DNA of 64,000 nucleotides from Lelliottia jeotgali (lineage in GTDB: Bacteria > Pseudomonadota > Gammaproteobacteria > Enterobacterales > Enterobacteriaceae): the NCBI GenBank assembly GCA_002271215.1, contig CP018628.1, forward strand, positions 3,348,001 to 3,412,000, written 5' to 3'. How positions within the stretch are numbered: the stretch's first letter is position 1; every line of letters starts with the position of its first letter. The position numbers were made by a program, and so were the translations under genes. Of the stretch, positions 1-14,396 are shown in pieces. The notes below the pieces were generated by a model. The model saw only the letters and a program-made list of their open reading frames with translations, had not been told where the DNA came from and did not search any database.

Positions 1-868
1 CGATAAATATCGCTACGACCGTTATCACCTGATCCGCAACGAACAGATGACGGACATCATGTTTAACTGGGTCGATCAAAACCTTGTACATGGCCGCGGT
101 GTGAATCGCCTTGACGATCCTCATCGTCCAAAGAGCCCGGAAATCAAAAATGACATCCGCCTTTTCCGTCAGGAACTGCGTGATGCGGTCTATCATTTCC
201 AGGGTGATGCAGATAACGAACAGCTTTCCGTTACGCCTCTGGTGGGCCTGGGGAAATCCAGCCTGCTGAATAAAACCATCTATCATTTGATGCCGTGTAC
301 TGAGCAAAAGCTGACGATCTGTACGCCGTACTTCAACTTACCGGCGATACTGGTCCGCAACATCATTCAGCTGCTGCGCGACGGTAAAAAAGTCGAAATC
401 ATTGTCGGGGATAAGACCGCCAACGACTTCTTTATCCCGGAAGATCAGCCGTTCAAGATTATCGGTGCGTTGCCGTATCTGTATGAGATCAACCTACGTC
501 GCTTCCTGAGCCGCCTACAGTATTACGTTAACACCGATCAACTGGTGGTGCGCCTCTGGAAAGACGAAGACAATAGCTATCATCTCAAAGGGATGTGGGT
601 TGACGACGACTGGATGCTTCTGACCGGGAATAACCTCAATCCGCGAGCCTGGCGTCTGGATCTGGAAAACGCCATCCTGATCCACGATCCACGACACGAG
701 CTTTCTGCTCAGCGTGACCGTGAACTCGAATTGATTCGTACTCATACGACAACCGTTCGCCATTACCGCGATTTGCAGAGCATTGCAGATTATCCGGTGA
801 AAGTACGTAAGCTTATCCGCCGGTTACGTCGTATTCGTATTGACCGCCTCATCAGCCGTATTCTGTAA
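1..868 (+). CDS. pssA: CDP-diacylglycerol--serine O-phosphatidyltransferase, 3' part
   Basis: PssA makes phosphatidylserine from CDP-diacylglycerol and L-serine, the committed step to phosphatidylethanolamine, at the inner membrane surface. The reading frame is open from base 2, so the gene starts before the window; about 288 codons of the usual 451 are present. The second phospholipase-D type HKD motif is visible as [11 protein letters not shown] near base 582, followed by [10 protein letters not shown]. The Arg-rich C-terminal tail ([20 protein letters not shown]) matches the E. coli protein and probably helps membrane association. Identity to E. coli PssA is very high along the whole segment. 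A hairpin terminator follows directly. Confidence 0.97.
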   Translation, partial: DKYRYDRYHLIRNEQMTDIMFNWVDQNLVHGRGVNRLDDPHRPKSPEIKNDIRLFRQELRDAVYHFQGDADNEQLSVTPLVGLGKSSLLNKTIYHLMPCTEQKLTICTPYFNLPAILVRNIIQLLRDGKKVEIIVGDKTANDFFIPEDQPFKIIGALPYLYEINLRRFLSRLQYYVNTDQLVVRLWKDEDNSYHLKGMWVDDDWMLLTGNNLNPRAWRLDLENAILIHDPRHELSAQRDRELELIRTHTTTVRHYRDLQSIADYPVKVRKLIRRLRRIRIDRLISRIL

Positions 869-874
869 CGAACC

Positions 875-901
875 AGCCCTGTCATCGACGGGGCTTTTTT
901 T
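875..901 (+). terminator. rho-independent terminator after pssA
   Basis: The stem AGCCC/GGGCT (875-879 with 891-895) is followed by seven T. It lies 6 bases after the pssA stop and just ahead of the yfiM start, so yfiM may be reached by read-through. Confidence 0.75.
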
Positions 902-911
902 GGAGTCCGTT

Positions 912-1235
912 ATGCGAAACTTTCTCCTGCTCTCTCCCTTCTTGCTTTCAGGCTGCAGCCATATGGCCAATGACAGTTGGCAAGGTCAGGATAAGGCTCA
1001 GCATTTTATCGCCTCGGCAATGCTCTCTGCAGCGGGCAATGAATACGCACAACACCAGGGTTACAGCCGCGATCGCAGCGCAGTTTACGGACTCATGTTT
1101 TCCGTAAGCCTTGGTGCCTCTAAAGAATTGTGGGACAGCCGCCCTGCGGGGAGCGGCTGGAGCTGGAAAGATTTTGCATGGGATGTGGCCGGTGCCACAA
1201 CCGGCTTTGCCGTGTGGCAGCTGGCTCATTATTAA
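912..1235 (+). CDS. yfiM: YfiM family lipoprotein
   Basis: Small lipoprotein of 107 residues, the same length as E. coli YfiM. The start is taken at ATG 912, after GGAGT at 902-906; a longer frame opening at 840 would run through the pssA end and its terminator. The N-terminus [15 protein letters not shown] is a signal peptide with lipobox LSGC, Cys15 being the likely acylated residue. The rest contains the conserved stretch [16 protein letters not shown] typical of the YfiM family. The cellular role is unknown. The stop codon overlaps that of convergent kgtP by 3 to 4 bases. Confidence 0.9.
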   Translation: MRNFLLLSPFLLSGCSHMANDSWQGQDKAQHFIASAMLSAAGNEYAQHQGYSRDRSAVYGLMFSVSLGASKELWDSRPAGSGWSWKDFAWDVAGATTGFAVWQLAHY

Positions 1236-2527
1236 AGTCGAATGCCTTTTCCTTTGCGATGCAGCATCAGCGAAACAATAAATGCCAACGCCCCCATGAC
1301 GGTCACATACCAGAAAAAGGTGTTTTCACTTCCTACCGACTTCAGCGTTAGCGCGACATATTCTGCAGAACCACCGAAGAGCGCGTTAGCCACCGCATAA
1401 GACAATCCCACCCCTAAAGCGCGTACCTGGGCAGGGAACATTTCCGCTTTTAATATTCCACTGATCGAGGTGTAAAAACTGACGATCACCATCGCCAGCA
1501 TAACGAGCGCGAACGCGGCATACGGTGAAGAAACATGCTGCAGCGCAGACAAAATAGGGACTGTGCAAACAGCGGATAATCCACCGAAGATTAACATCGA
1601 TGTCCTCCGTCCGATTCGGTCTGACAGCGCGCCGATCAACGGTTGGATGAGCATGAATACAAACAACGCGGCGGTCATCACGATACTGGCAACATTGGCA
1701 TGCATTCCCGTGGTGTTGACCAGATACTTCTGCATATACGTTGTGAAGGTGTAAAAGCTGAGTGAACCGCCAGCGGTGAATCCTAATACCATCAAAAAGG
1801 CTTTGCGGTTGCGCCATAACCCTTTCATCGATCCTGCTTCTTTCAGTGCCCTTACCTCTTTTTGCGAAGTTTCATCCAACTGGCGACGCAGCCATAAAGC
1901 GACCACGGCCAGAACGGCCCCCATCGCAAAAGGAATTCGCCATCCCCAGGAATGTAATTGTTCATCGGTCAGGATCTGCTGCAGAACGACCACAACCAGA
2001 ATAGCCAGCAACTGCCCGCCGATGAGTGTGACGTACTGGAAAGAGGCGTAAAAACCTTTCCGTCCCTCAACGGCAACTTCACTCATATAAGTGGCGCTGG
2101 TGCCATATTCACCACCGACTGAGAGCCCCTGGAACAAACGAGCCAGTAACAGCAATGCAGGTGCCCATGTGCCGATGGTGTCATACCCAGGCAGGCAAGC
2201 GATCACCAACGATCCCAGACACATCATGCAAACGGAGATCAGCATTGAGGTTTTGCGCCCCTGTCTGTCTGCAATTCGGCCAAATAGCCAGCCGCCAATC
2301 GGCCGCATCAGAAATCCGGCAGCAAATACCCCTGCGGTTTGTAGCAACTGGGTTGTGGTATTCCCGGACGGGAAAAAGATATGGGCAAAATAGAGGGAAC
2401 AAAACGAGTAAACGTAGAAGTCGAACCATTCGACCAGATTACCTGATGAGGCGCTGACGATCGCCCATACCCTGCGCCGGGTATCGCTGTCAGCCAGCGT
2501 CCCGTGCGATGTGATACTTTCAGTCAT
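1232..2527 (-). CDS. kgtP: alpha-ketoglutarate/H+ symporter (MFS permease)
   Basis: KgtP imports alpha-ketoglutarate with protons across the inner membrane. The 431-residue protein (432 in E. coli) belongs to the major facilitator superfamily metabolite:H+ symporter group. An N-terminal amphipathic stretch ([16 protein letters not shown]) precedes the membrane segments. MFS motif A appears as [10 protein letters not shown] in loop 2-3 and is repeated as [10 protein letters not shown] in the second half. Start ATG 2527 has AGGAG about 8 bases upstream. A perfect CRP half-site pair lies about 100 bases upstream, which fits catabolite control. The gene is convergent with yfiM and overlaps it at the stop codons. 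Confidence 0.95.
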   Translation of the reverse strand: MTESITSHGTLADSDTRRRVWAIVSASSGNLVEWFDFYVYSFCSLYFAHIFFPSGNTTTQLLQTAGVFAAGFLMRPIGGWLFGRIADRQGRKTSMLISVCMMCLGSLVIACLPGYDTIGTWAPALLLLARLFQGLSVGGEYGTSATYMSEVAVEGRKGFYASFQYVTLIGGQLLAILVVVVLQQILTDEQLHSWGWRIPFAMGAVLAVVALWLRRQLDETSQKEVRALKEAGSMKGLWRNRKAFLMVLGFTAGGSLSFYTFTTYMQKYLVNTTGMHANVASIVMTAALFVFMLIQPLIGALSDRIGRRTSMLIFGGLSAVCTVPILSALQHVSSPYAAFALVMLAMVIVSFYTSISGILKAEMFPAQVRALGVGLSYAVANALFGGSAEYVALTLKSVGSENTFFWYVTVMGALAFIVSLMLHRKGKGIRL

Positions 2528-2622
2528 TTTACTGTGCTCCTGCCATAAGACTTAAGCGCGTTGGAAGCTGAATGCCCCAATCATTAGTAAATGAAATGTT
2601 ATATTTTTGTTATATTTAACAT

Positions 2623-2638
2623 TGTGATTTACATCACA
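2623..2638 (-). promoter_or_regulatory. CRP-cAMP binding site upstream of kgtP
   Basis: TGTGA-TTTACA-TCACA is a perfect match to both CRP half-sites with the 6-base spacer. It lies 96 bases upstream of the kgtP start. The only other nearby unit is the 3' end of the rRNA operon, so kgtP is the probable target. Confidence 0.7.
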
Positions 2639-2714
2639 CATTTACTTAGCAGGATAAGCGATTAGGAAGAGTTACTGGAATAGTGTTTGATGATTTGAGA
2701 AAGGACAAAAACGC

Positions 2715-2739
2715 AAAAAGGCCATCCTTCCGGATGGCC
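2715..2739 (-). terminator. rRNA operon terminator
   Basis: An 8-bp perfect stem GGCCATCC/GGATGGCC with a 4-base loop is followed, on the minus strand, by five T. It lies 15 bases after the 5S 3' end. Confidence 0.9.
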
Positions 2740-2753
2740 TCTTCACTTAATTG

Positions 2754-2873
2754 ATGCCTGGCAGTTCCCTACTCTCACATGGGGAGACCCCACACTACCA
2801 TCGGCGCTACGGCGTTTCACTTCTGAGTTCGGCATGGGGTCAGGTGGGACCACCGCGCTAAAGCCGCCAGGCA
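2754..2873 (-). rRNA. rrfG: 5S ribosomal RNA
   Basis: The 120-nt minus-strand sequence begins TGCCTGGCGGC and ends CCAGGCAT, so the two ends pair as helix I. It is the last gene of the rRNA operon. The letter G is assigned from position (between kgtP and clpB, as in E. coli). Confidence 0.97.
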
Positions 2874-2968
2874 AATTCTGTTATCAACCCGCATCTCTGC
2901 AGGTCAATTAATCTGTTATCAAGCTGAAACTGATGTCTGTCTCTTCGCCAAAACATCTTCGGCGTTGT

Positions 2969-5874
<2,906 letters not shown>

Positions 5875-6091
5875 TCACAACCCGAAGATGTTTCGTAAAA
5901 CACCATCGTGTTGCGAAAATTTGAGAGACTCGAACACACCGTCACTCTGTTCTTATTACGGAGAACAGACGCAGCGTGTCGTTTCAATTTTCAGCTTGAT
6001 CCAGATTTTTAAAGAGCAAATATCTCAAACATGACTCAGGAGTCAGTTTTGAGATATTGAGGCAGGTGACTTTCACTCACAAACCAGCAAG
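5875..6091 (-). other. spacer between tRNA-Glu and 23S with second boxA
   Basis: Transcribed spacer of the rRNA operon. It carries the post-16S antitermination signal boxA (minus strand TGCTCTTTAAAA, 6007-6018) and the sequences that pair around 23S for RNase III processing. No gene is seen here. Confidence 0.8.
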
Positions 6092-6167
6092 TGGCGTCCC
6101 CTAGGGGATTCGAACCCCTGTTACCGCCGTGAAAGGGCGGTGTCCTGGGCCTCTAGACGAAGGGGAC
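6092..6167 (-). tRNA. gltW: tRNA-Glu (anticodon TTC)
   Basis: A 76-nt spacer tRNA with encoded CCA. The acceptor arm GTCCCCT pairs with AGGGGAC, the anticodon loop is CTTTCAC with TTC at 6131-6133, and the T arm has GTTCGAATC. It lies between 16S and 23S, as in E. coli rrnG, where the spacer tRNA is gltW. Confidence 0.96.
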
Positions 6168-6251
6168 GTGTAAGTCTCAATCGCAAGACGCCTTGCTATT
6201 TACTTTTCATCAGACAATCTGTGTGGACACTACAAAGGCAGGTTCTTCAGG

Positions 6252-7791
<1,540 letters not shown>

Positions 7792-8123
7792 AAGTTTGAT
7801 GCTCGTGAATTAAACTTCGTAATGAATTACGTATGTTCACTCAGAGACTTTGGTATTCATTTAGCGTCTTTCGACGTTTAGAATCCATGTCACTTTGAGT
7901 GCCCACACAGATTGTCTGATAAATTGTTAAAGAGCAGTGCAACGCGGCTTTCGCTCACCGTTGCGAGGTCCCGTATAATACGTTTTCCTCATTCAGAGTC
8001 AAGCGTTTAATTTCGCTTTTCTCTGTCGGCGTTCATCGCTGAACCCCTTCTGTCCCGGCGGCTTGTGTGCCGTTGTTCCGTGTCAGTGGAGGCGCATTAT
8101 AGGGAGTTATTCTGAGGCTGCAA
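7792..8123 (-). promoter_or_regulatory. rRNA operon leader with P1, P2 and boxA
   Basis: P1 has TTGCAG (8118-8123) and TATAAT (8096-8101), spaced by 16. P2 has TTGACT (7997-8002) and TATTAT (7975-7980), also spaced by 16. An AT-rich UP-like stretch lies just upstream of P1. The leader boxA (minus strand TGCTCTTTAACA) is at 7925-7936. No protein gene is seen between 7792 and 8247. The 16-base spacers and GC-rich discriminators are the known pattern of growth-rate-controlled rrn promoters. Confidence 0.88.
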
Positions 8124-8206
8124 GTGTAAATCAGAAAATAATGACTGACCGCTCACTTTCCAGGCAAATATTATCCCAGACATTGCGTTTTGCCTGGTTT
8201 TTAAAC

Positions 8207-8234
8207 AAAAACGAGCCCCGAGAGGCTCGTTTTT
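8207..8234 (-). terminator. terminator after clpB
   Basis: The stem ACGAGCC/GGCTCGT is flanked by A and T runs, so it could act in both directions. It lies 13 bases after the clpB stop and keeps clpB transcripts out of the rRNA promoter region. Confidence 0.8.
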
Positions 8235-8247
8235 GAGGTTTTGTGAC

Positions 8248-10821
8248 TTACTGCACTGCCACAATTCGGTCTTCATTCACTTCAAGGCGAATCACTTTTC
8301 CAGGAATCAGCTCCCCGGAGAGGATTTGCTGCGCCAGCGGGTTCTCGATCTGCTGCTGGATAGCACGTTTCAGAGGACGCGCCCCGTAAACCGGATCGTA
8401 ACCATTGGCACTCAACAGTTTCAGCGCCTCGTCAGAGATGTGGATTTCATAGCCACGCTCTTCAAGACGTTTATACAGACGCTGCAACTGAATCTGTGCA
8501 ATAGAAGCAATGTGTTTTTCCCCAAGCGGGTGGAACACGACCACTTCATCGATACGGTTAATGAATTCCGGGCGGAAGCTATGGCTAACCACACCCAGCA
8601 CCAGATCCTTCATATGACCGTAATCCAGTTCACCGAAACGTTCCTGAATCAAATCGGAACCCAGGTTCGAGGTCATGATCACCACAGTATTGCGGAAATC
8701 GACCGTTCTCCCCTGCCCGTCAGTCAGACGACCATCGTCCAATACCTGCAGCAGAATGTTGAACACATCCGGGTGCGCTTTTTCCACTTCATCTAATAAG
8801 ATGACGGAATAAGGACGACGACGAACCGCTTCAGTCAGATAACCCCCTTCTTCATACCCGACATATCCTGGAGGCGCACCGACCAGACGCGAGACCGAGT
8901 GTTTCTCCATAAACTCAGACATATCGATACGCACCATCGCGTCATCGCTGTCGAACATAAAGTTCGCCAGGGTTTTACACAGCTCGGTTTTACCTACGCC
9001 GGTCGGCCCCAGGAACAGGAACGAACCAATCGGGCGATTAGGATCTGACAAGCCCGCACGACTACGACGAATCGCATTCGATACGGCCTCAACAGCTTCA
9101 TCCTGGCCGATCACACGATGATGGAGGTCATGCTCCATACGCAGCAGTTTTTCACGTTCCCCTTCCAGCATGCGAGCAACAGGGATCCCCGTCCAGCGTG
9201 CCAGAACGTCTGCGATTTCCACATCCGTCACTTTGTTACGCAGCAGACGCATGGTTTTGCCTTCTGACTGCGTCGCCATCTCCAGCTGTTTTTCAAGTTC
9301 CGGAATTTTGCCATACTGCAGCTCTGACATGCGTGCCAAATCGCCCACGCGACGCGCCTGCTCAATGGCAATTTTCGCCTGCTCAAGTTCAGCCTTGATC
9401 GTCTGGGTGCCAGAAAGTGAGGCTTTTTCAGCCTTCCACTCTTCTTCCAGGATGGAGTACTGGCGCTCTTTATCGTCCAGTTCTTCATTAAGCATATCCA
9501 GACGTTTTTTACTCGCTTCATCAGACTCTTTCTTCAGCGCCTGCTGTTCAAGCTTGAGCTGAATGATCCTGCGGTCGAGTCTGTCGAGTTCTTCCGGTTT
9601 GGAGTCTATCTGCATACGAATGCTGGACGCGGCTTCATCAATCAGATCGATGGCTTTATCCGGCAACTGTCTGTCGGCAATATAACGGTGAGACAACGTT
9701 GCCGCCGCCACGATAGCCGGGTCCGTAATCTGCACGTGGTGATGCAATTCATAACGCTCTTTCAGACCACGCAAGATAGCGATGGTGTCTTCCACCGTTG
9801 GCTCAGCCACGAACACTTTCTGGAATCGACGTTCCAGCGCAGCGTCTTTCTCGATGTACTGGCGATACTCATCCAGCGTCGTCGCGCCGACGCAGTGCAG
9901 TTCACCACGAGCCAGGGCTGGTTTCAGCATGTTCCCGGCATCCATTGCGCCATCGGCTTTACCGGCACCGACCATCGTGTGCAATTCGTCGATAAACAGA
10001 ATGACATTGCCTTCCTGTTTCGACAGATCGTTAAGCACGCCTTTTAAACGCTCTTCGAATTCACCGCGGTATTTTGCCCCCGCCACCAGCGACCCCATAT
10101 CCAGCGCCAACACGCGGCGGCCTTTCAGCCCTTCCGGCACTTCGCCGTTAACAATACGCTGCGCCAGCCCTTCAACGATGGCTGTTTTACCGACGCCCGG
10201 TTCACCAATCAGTACCGGGTTGTTTTTGGTACGACGCTGCAGTACCTGAATGGTACGGCGAATCTCTTCGTCACGACCGATCACCGGATCAAGCTTGCCT
10301 TGTTCAGCACGCTCAGTCAGATCGACCGTATATTTTTTCAAAGCCTGACGTTGGTCTTCGGCTCCTTGATCGTTCACGCTTTCACCTCCACGCATTTTTT
10401 CAATCGCCTGAGTCACATTGGCGGTTGTCGCACCGGATGATTTCAGCAGATCGGTCAGCGTACCGCGTGATTCAAGCACCGCCAGAACAAACAGTTCCGA
10501 CGAGATAAAGTTGTCCCCACGTTTTTGCGCCAGCTTGTCGCAAAGGTTCAGCACGCGCACCAGATCCTGAGACGGCTGAACATCCCCACCGGTGCCTTCC
10601 ACCTGTGGCAGACGGCTCAGTGCCTGATCGATAGCCGTGCGCAGCTCGCCAGCATTAATGCCAGCCGACGTGAGTAAAGGACGTACCGATCCCCCTTCCT
10701 GATTCAGCAAGGCGCTCATTAAATGAAGAGGTTCGATAAATTGGTTGTCGTGCCCCAGTGCGAGAGATTGGGCATCGGCGAGAGCAAGCTGGAATTTATT
10801 AGTAAGACGATCCAGACGCAT
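8248..10821 (-). CDS. clpB: ATP-dependent disaggregase ClpB (Hsp104 family)
   Basis: ClpB is a hexameric AAA+ unfoldase that, with DnaK-DnaJ-GrpE, extracts polypeptides from aggregates in the cytosol. The start is placed at ATG 10821 ([10 protein letters not shown]), giving 857 residues exactly as in E. coli. The four codons before it in the open frame carry the Shine-Dalgarno GGGAGGAG. Visible domains are the N domain (1-145), NBD1 with Walker A GEPGVGKT near 206, the coiled-coil middle domain (about 410-525, rich in E/K/R/L) and NBD2 with Walker A GPTGVGKT near 605. A sigma-32 promoter lies 40-70 bases upstream. grpE, its chaperone partner, is also in this window. Confidence 0.98.
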   Translation of the reverse strand: MRLDRLTNKFQLALADAQSLALGHDNQFIEPLHLMSALLNQEGGSVRPLLTSAGINAGELRTAIDQALSRLPQVEGTGGDVQPSQDLVRVLNLCDKLAQKRGDNFISSELFVLAVLESRGTLTDLLKSSGATTANVTQAIEKMRGGESVNDQGAEDQRQALKKYTVDLTERAEQGKLDPVIGRDEEIRRTIQVLQRRTKNNPVLIGEPGVGKTAIVEGLAQRIVNGEVPEGLKGRRVLALDMGSLVAGAKYRGEFEERLKGVLNDLSKQEGNVILFIDELHTMVGAGKADGAMDAGNMLKPALARGELHCVGATTLDEYRQYIEKDAALERRFQKVFVAEPTVEDTIAILRGLKERYELHHHVQITDPAIVAAATLSHRYIADRQLPDKAIDLIDEAASSIRMQIDSKPEELDRLDRRIIQLKLEQQALKKESDEASKKRLDMLNEELDDKERQYSILEEEWKAEKASLSGTQTIKAELEQAKIAIEQARRVGDLARMSELQYGKIPELEKQLEMATQSEGKTMRLLRNKVTDVEIADVLARWTGIPVARMLEGEREKLLRMEHDLHHRVIGQDEAVEAVSNAIRRSRAGLSDPNRPIGSFLFLGPTGVGKTELCKTLANFMFDSDDAMVRIDMSEFMEKHSVSRLVGAPPGYVGYEEGGYLTEAVRRRPYSVILLDEVEKAHPDVFNILLQVLDDGRLTDGQGRTVDFRNTVVIMTSNLGSDLIQERFGELDYGHMKDLVLGVVSHSFRPEFINRIDEVVVFHPLGEKHIASIAQIQLQRLYKRLEERGYEIHISDEALKLLSANGYDPVYGARPLKRAIQQQIENPLAQQILSGELIPGKVIRLEVNEDRIVAVQ

Positions 10822-10860
10822 AACTCCTCCCATAACAGGTCAAATTTGCTACTGGAGATT

Positions 10861-10888
10861 AAATGAGGTCATCCCTCAATTATTCAAG
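10861..10888 (-). promoter_or_regulatory. sigma-32 heat-shock promoter of clpB
   Basis: On the minus strand, CTTGAA (10883-10888), 14 bases, then CCTCATTT (10861-10868). This matches the sigma-32 consensus CTTGAA-N13-17-CCCCATNT with one mismatch in the -10 element. Confidence 0.85.
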
Positions 10889-10950
10889 GTTAATGACCTG
10901 AAATATGCGAAAAGAAAACGGCGCGTGCCGGATCGTCTTGATTCGTTAGG

Positions 10951-11682
10951 TTATATCAGCCAAATAAAACTTGCCATACGACCGGTGGTGTTGTCGCGAC
11001 GATAAGAGAAAAAATCACCCTTTTCGGTGAAGGTACAGCGATCGCCACCGAATATCTGCGTCACCCCAACGTTGCCCAGACGCTGGCGGGCAAGTTGATA
11101 GATATCAGCCAGATATTTATCACCTTGCGGCCGGAATGCGCTGACGGCTTGCGGATCTTTTTCGATAAACGCTTCGCGCACCTCAGGACCGACTTCAAAA
11201 ACCTTTGGACCGATGGCCGGACCAAGCCAGGCCATGATATTGCCCGGGGCGTCTTCAAAGCAGGCGATTGTCTCTTCCAGCACACCCGCGCACAGCCCCC
11301 GCCATCCGGCATGGGCGGCGGCGACTTCAGTACCCGCATGATTGCAAAAGAGAACAGGCAGGCAGTCGGCGGTCATCACAGCACAAACTGTCCCTGGCGT
11401 ATTGCTGTAGGACGCATCGGCACGTTTAGAAGCGTAGGGTTCCCCCGTCAGCCTCAACACATCATTGCCATGCACCTGCTCAAGCCATACGGGTTTTGAC
11501 GGCAAATGTCCTGCCGCAAACATACGCTTGCGGTTCTCTTCAACATGTTCAAGGTTATCACCGCAGTGAGCCCCCAGATTCAATGACGCCCACGCATCGT
11601 GGCTCACGCCACCGACACGGGTTGAGCTACAGGCTGCCACGCCTGCAGGAATTGGCCACTCCGGGACAATCAGTTTGGTCAT
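10951..11682 (-). CDS. pgeF: peptidoglycan editing factor / multicopper-laccase-fold protein
   Basis: PgeF (YfiH) is a cytosolic enzyme of the DUF152/laccase-like family. In E. coli it limits misincorporation of L-Ser in place of L-Ala in peptidoglycan precursors; family members also act on purine nucleosides. The 243 residues equal the E. coli length. The conserved metal-site residues His71 (EQVHGND), Cys107 (MTADCLP) and His124 (AAAHAGWRG) are present at the same positions. Start ATG 11682 overlaps the rluD stop by 4 bases, so the two genes are translationally coupled. clpB follows downstream on the same strand after its own promoter. Confidence 0.96.
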   Translation of the reverse strand: MTKLIVPEWPIPAGVAACSSTRVGGVSHDAWASLNLGAHCGDNLEHVEENRKRMFAAGHLPSKPVWLEQVHGNDVLRLTGEPYASKRADASYSNTPGTVCAVMTADCLPVLFCNHAGTEVAAAHAGWRGLCAGVLEETIACFEDAPGNIMAWLGPAIGPKVFEVGPEVREAFIEKDPQAVSAFRPQGDKYLADIYQLARQRLGNVGVTQIFGGDRCTFTEKGDFFSYRRDNTTGRMASFIWLI

Positions 11683-12659
11683 AACCAGTCCACTTTATCC
11701 TTATGTTCTTCAAAGTCTGCACGCATTGCAGCAATGAGATCGACCATATCCTGTGGGATTGGCGCATGCCATTCCATTTCGATACCGGTGACCGGATGAT
11801 AAAGACGCAGCATCGTTGCGTGCAGCGCCTGACGGTCGAATTTACGCAAGGTGCTGATAAATTCTTCCGACGCGCCCTTCGGCGGACGCGGACGGCCACC
11901 ATAAACCTGATCGCCCACCAGCGGATGAGTGATATGGGACATATGCACACGGATCTGGTGAGTACGGCCCGTTTCCAGACGCAGACGCAAACGCGTATGA
12001 ATGCGGAAATGTTCCATGATGCGATAGTGCGTCACCGCAGGTTTCCCCATCGGATGCACAGACATATGGGTGCGTTTGGTCGGGTGACGGCTAATCGGCT
12101 CTTCAACCGTGCCGCCTGACGTCATATGACCAATCGCCACGGCTTCATATTCACGGGTGATTTCACGCAGCTGCAGCGACTCCACCAGACGCGTCTGGGC
12201 AGGAACCGTTTTCGCGACCACCATCAAACCGGTAGTGTCTTTATCCAGACGGTGAACGATGCCCGCACGCGGTACGTCAACAATCGGCGGATAATAATGA
12301 AGAAGCGCATTCAGTACGGTGCCATCTGGATTACCTGCACCCGGATGCACGACTAAGCCGCGCGGCTTGTTGATCACCAGGATATCGTCATCTTCATAAA
12401 CGATTTCCAACGGGATATCCTGCGCCTCGAAACGGACTTCTTCTTCTATTTCAGCATTGATGGCGACGGCTTCCCCACCTAACACTTTCTCTTTTGGCTT
12501 GTCCCATACTTTGCCGTTTACCAGCACGCGCTGGTCAAGAATCCATTCTTTTATGCGTGAACGTGAATAATCAGGGAACATTTCGGCCAAAGCTTGATCT
12601 AAGCGTTGACCGAGCTGATTTTCGGAGACTGTTGCGGTGAGTTCTACTCGTTGTGCCAT
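11679..12659 (-). CDS. rluD: 23S rRNA pseudouridine(1911/1915/1917) synthase
   Basis: RluD converts uridines 1911, 1915 and 1917 in helix 69 of 23S rRNA to pseudouridine during 50S assembly. The protein has 326 residues as in E. coli. An N-terminal S4 RNA-binding domain (about 18-80) is followed by the RluA-type catalytic domain. The catalytic Asp139 is in HRLDKDTTGLM, and further conserved blocks are INKPRGLVVHPG and ETGRTHQIRVH. It is the first gene of the rluD-pgeF unit and is divergent from bamD. Confidence 0.97.
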   Translation of the reverse strand: MAQRVELTATVSENQLGQRLDQALAEMFPDYSRSRIKEWILDQRVLVNGKVWDKPKEKVLGGEAVAINAEIEEEVRFEAQDIPLEIVYEDDDILVINKPRGLVVHPGAGNPDGTVLNALLHYYPPIVDVPRAGIVHRLDKDTTGLMVVAKTVPAQTRLVESLQLREITREYEAVAIGHMTSGGTVEEPISRHPTKRTHMSVHPMGKPAVTHYRIMEHFRIHTRLRLRLETGRTHQIRVHMSHITHPLVGDQVYGGRPRPPKGASEEFISTLRKFDRQALHATMLRLYHPVTGIEMEWHAPIPQDMVDLIAAMRADFEEHKDKVDWL

Positions 12660-12789
12660 AGACTGCTTCTTCGTTTAACGTTGGGTTTTACGGCTTTGCC
12701 GTATAATATAGTGTGCTATTGTAGCTGGTCTTAATCGGGAGCAGGAAAGAGATTCTCCCGGACAAACATTTGAGGAAAGTCAAAACGTC

Positions 12790-13527
12790 ATGACGCGCAT
12801 GAAATATCTGGTGGCAGCGGCCACGTTGAGCCTGGCTTTGGTGGGCTGCTCCGGTTCAAATGAACAGGTCCCTGACAATCCGCCGAATGAAATCTATGCG
12901 ACTGCACAACAAAAACTGCAGGACGGTAACTGGAAACAGGCGATAACGCAACTGGAAGCGCTGGATAATCGTTATCCATTTGGTCCGTATTCCCAGCAGG
13001 TACAATTAGATCTCATCTATGCCTACTACAAAAATGCCGATCTGCCGCTGGCTCAGGCTGCCATCGATCGCTTCATCCGTCTGAACCCGACTCATCCGAA
13101 CATCGATTATGTCATGTATATGCGCGGACTGACCAACATGGCGCTGGATGATAGCGCTCTGCAAGGTTTCTTCGGTGTTGATCGTTCTGACCGTGACCCG
13201 CAACACGCGCGCGATGCATTCAATGACTTCTCCAAGCTGGTGCGTGGCTATCCGAACAGTCAGTACATTACCGATGCCACCAAGCGTCTGGTATTCCTGA
13301 AAGATCGTTTGTCCAAGTATGAATACTCTGTTGCTGAGTACTATACGCGTCGTGGCGCATGGGTGGCAGTGGTTAACCGCGTCGAAGGCATGCTGCGTGA
13401 CTATCCAGATACACAAGCCACTCGTGATGGTTTGAAGCTGATGGAAAACGCATACCGCCAGATGCAGATGAACGCACAAGCTGAAAAAGTCGCGAAGATT
13501 ATCGCCGCGAACAGCAGCAATACCTGA
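12790..13527 (+). CDS. bamD: outer membrane assembly lipoprotein BamD
   Basis: Essential lipoprotein of the BAM complex (BamABCDE), which folds beta-barrel proteins into the outer membrane. It has 245 residues, the E. coli length. The signal peptide ends in the lipobox LVGC with Cys20 as the acylated residue. The mature part is a run of TPR-like helices that bind unfolded barrel C-termini and BamA. Start ATG 12790 lies behind GAGGAAAG. Another BAM lipoprotein, BamE, is encoded at 32938 in this window. A strong terminator follows. Confidence 0.97.
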   Translation: MTRMKYLVAAATLSLALVGCSGSNEQVPDNPPNEIYATAQQKLQDGNWKQAITQLEALDNRYPFGPYSQQVQLDLIYAYYKNADLPLAQAAIDRFIRLNPTHPNIDYVMYMRGLTNMALDDSALQGFFGVDRSDRDPQHARDAFNDFSKLVRGYPNSQYITDATKRLVFLKDRLSKYEYSVAEYYTRRGAWVAVVNRVEGMLRDYPDTQATRDGLKLMENAYRQMQMNAQAEKVAKIIAANSSNT

Positions 13528-13544
13528 TCGTTCCCAAAATGCAG

Positions 13545-13573
13545 AACGGCAGCCCAAGGGCTGCCGTTTTTTT
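13545..13573 (+). terminator. terminator after bamD
   Basis: The stem AACGGCAGCC/GGCTGCCGTT with a 4-base loop is followed by a seven-T run. Confidence 0.9.
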
Positions 13574-13716
13574 ATCCGTTATGGCCATCCGCTGAAGCGG
13601 TTTAGAGCCGACCAATCCTATCAACTATGGCTGCAATTCCCGACTTCGACAAGGTAAAAATCGCCTGTTCCTGCCTTTCCTCACAAAAAAGCTTCCTTGA
13701 CAAAAAGTGACAAAAT

Positions 13717-13744
13717 AACGTGATTTAGATCACACATTTTGACA
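13717..13744 (+). promoter_or_regulatory. CRP site and -35-like element upstream of raiA
   Basis: CGTGATTTAGATCACA at 13719-13734 is a near-perfect CRP palindrome, and TTGACA follows at 13739-13744. A TATGCT hexamer at 13755 is too close to pair with that TTGACA, so the exact promoter is unclear. CRP control fits the known stationary-phase rise of RaiA. Confidence 0.55.
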
Positions 13745-13748
13745 TTAG

Positions 13749-14138
<390 letters not shown>

Positions 14139-14163
14139 TCCTTTAAATTGAGTGTACCGCCAA

Positions 14164-14186
14164 CGCGCCTCCGGGCGCGTTTTTTA
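14164..14186 (+). terminator. terminator after raiA
   Basis: The stem CGCGCC/GGGCGCG with a short loop is followed by a T run. Confidence 0.85.
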
Positions 14187-14242
14187 TTGACAGGATGAAA
14201 ACAGTACGGGTACTTTAATGGTATCAATCACAGGATGAACCC

Positions 14243-14290
14243 ATGACACGCACACCGTTTTTCTTCGCATTCTTTTTTACCTTCCCCTGA
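14243..14290 (+). CDS. pheL: pheA leader peptide
   Basis: Fifteen-residue leader peptide [15 protein letters not shown] with seven phenylalanines. Translation of these codons senses charged tRNA-Phe: stalling at the Phe run favours the antiterminator and transcription of pheA. The E. coli peptide differs only near the N-terminus ([15 protein letters not shown]). Start ATG 14243 follows CAGGATGAACCC. Confidence 0.93.
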   Translation: [15 protein letters not shown]

Positions 14291-14337
14291 ATGGGAGGCG
14301 TTTCGTCGTGTGATAAAGAATGCGAAGACGAACAACA

Positions 14338-14366
14338 AGGCCTCCCACACCGGGGGGCCTTTTTTA
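14338..14366 (+). terminator. pheA attenuator terminator
   Basis: The stem AGGCCTCCC/GGGGGGCCT followed by six T lies between pheL and pheA. The upstream segment ATGGGAGGCG (14291-14300) can pair with the left arm as the alternative antiterminator. This is the classical attenuation layout. Confidence 0.9.
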
Positions 14367-14396
14367 TTGATAACAATAAACTAAACAGGCAACGCT

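Noticed and set aside
8233..10249. Plus-strand open frames opposite clpB, such as 8233-8796
   Set aside because: Antisense shadows of a highly conserved gene, with no ribosome site or family match.
10822..10950. Small RNA gene (RyfD-like) between clpB and pgeF
   Set aside because: The gap is 129 bases and is taken up by the clpB heat-shock promoter and leader. I see no terminator or hairpin that supports a separate RNA.
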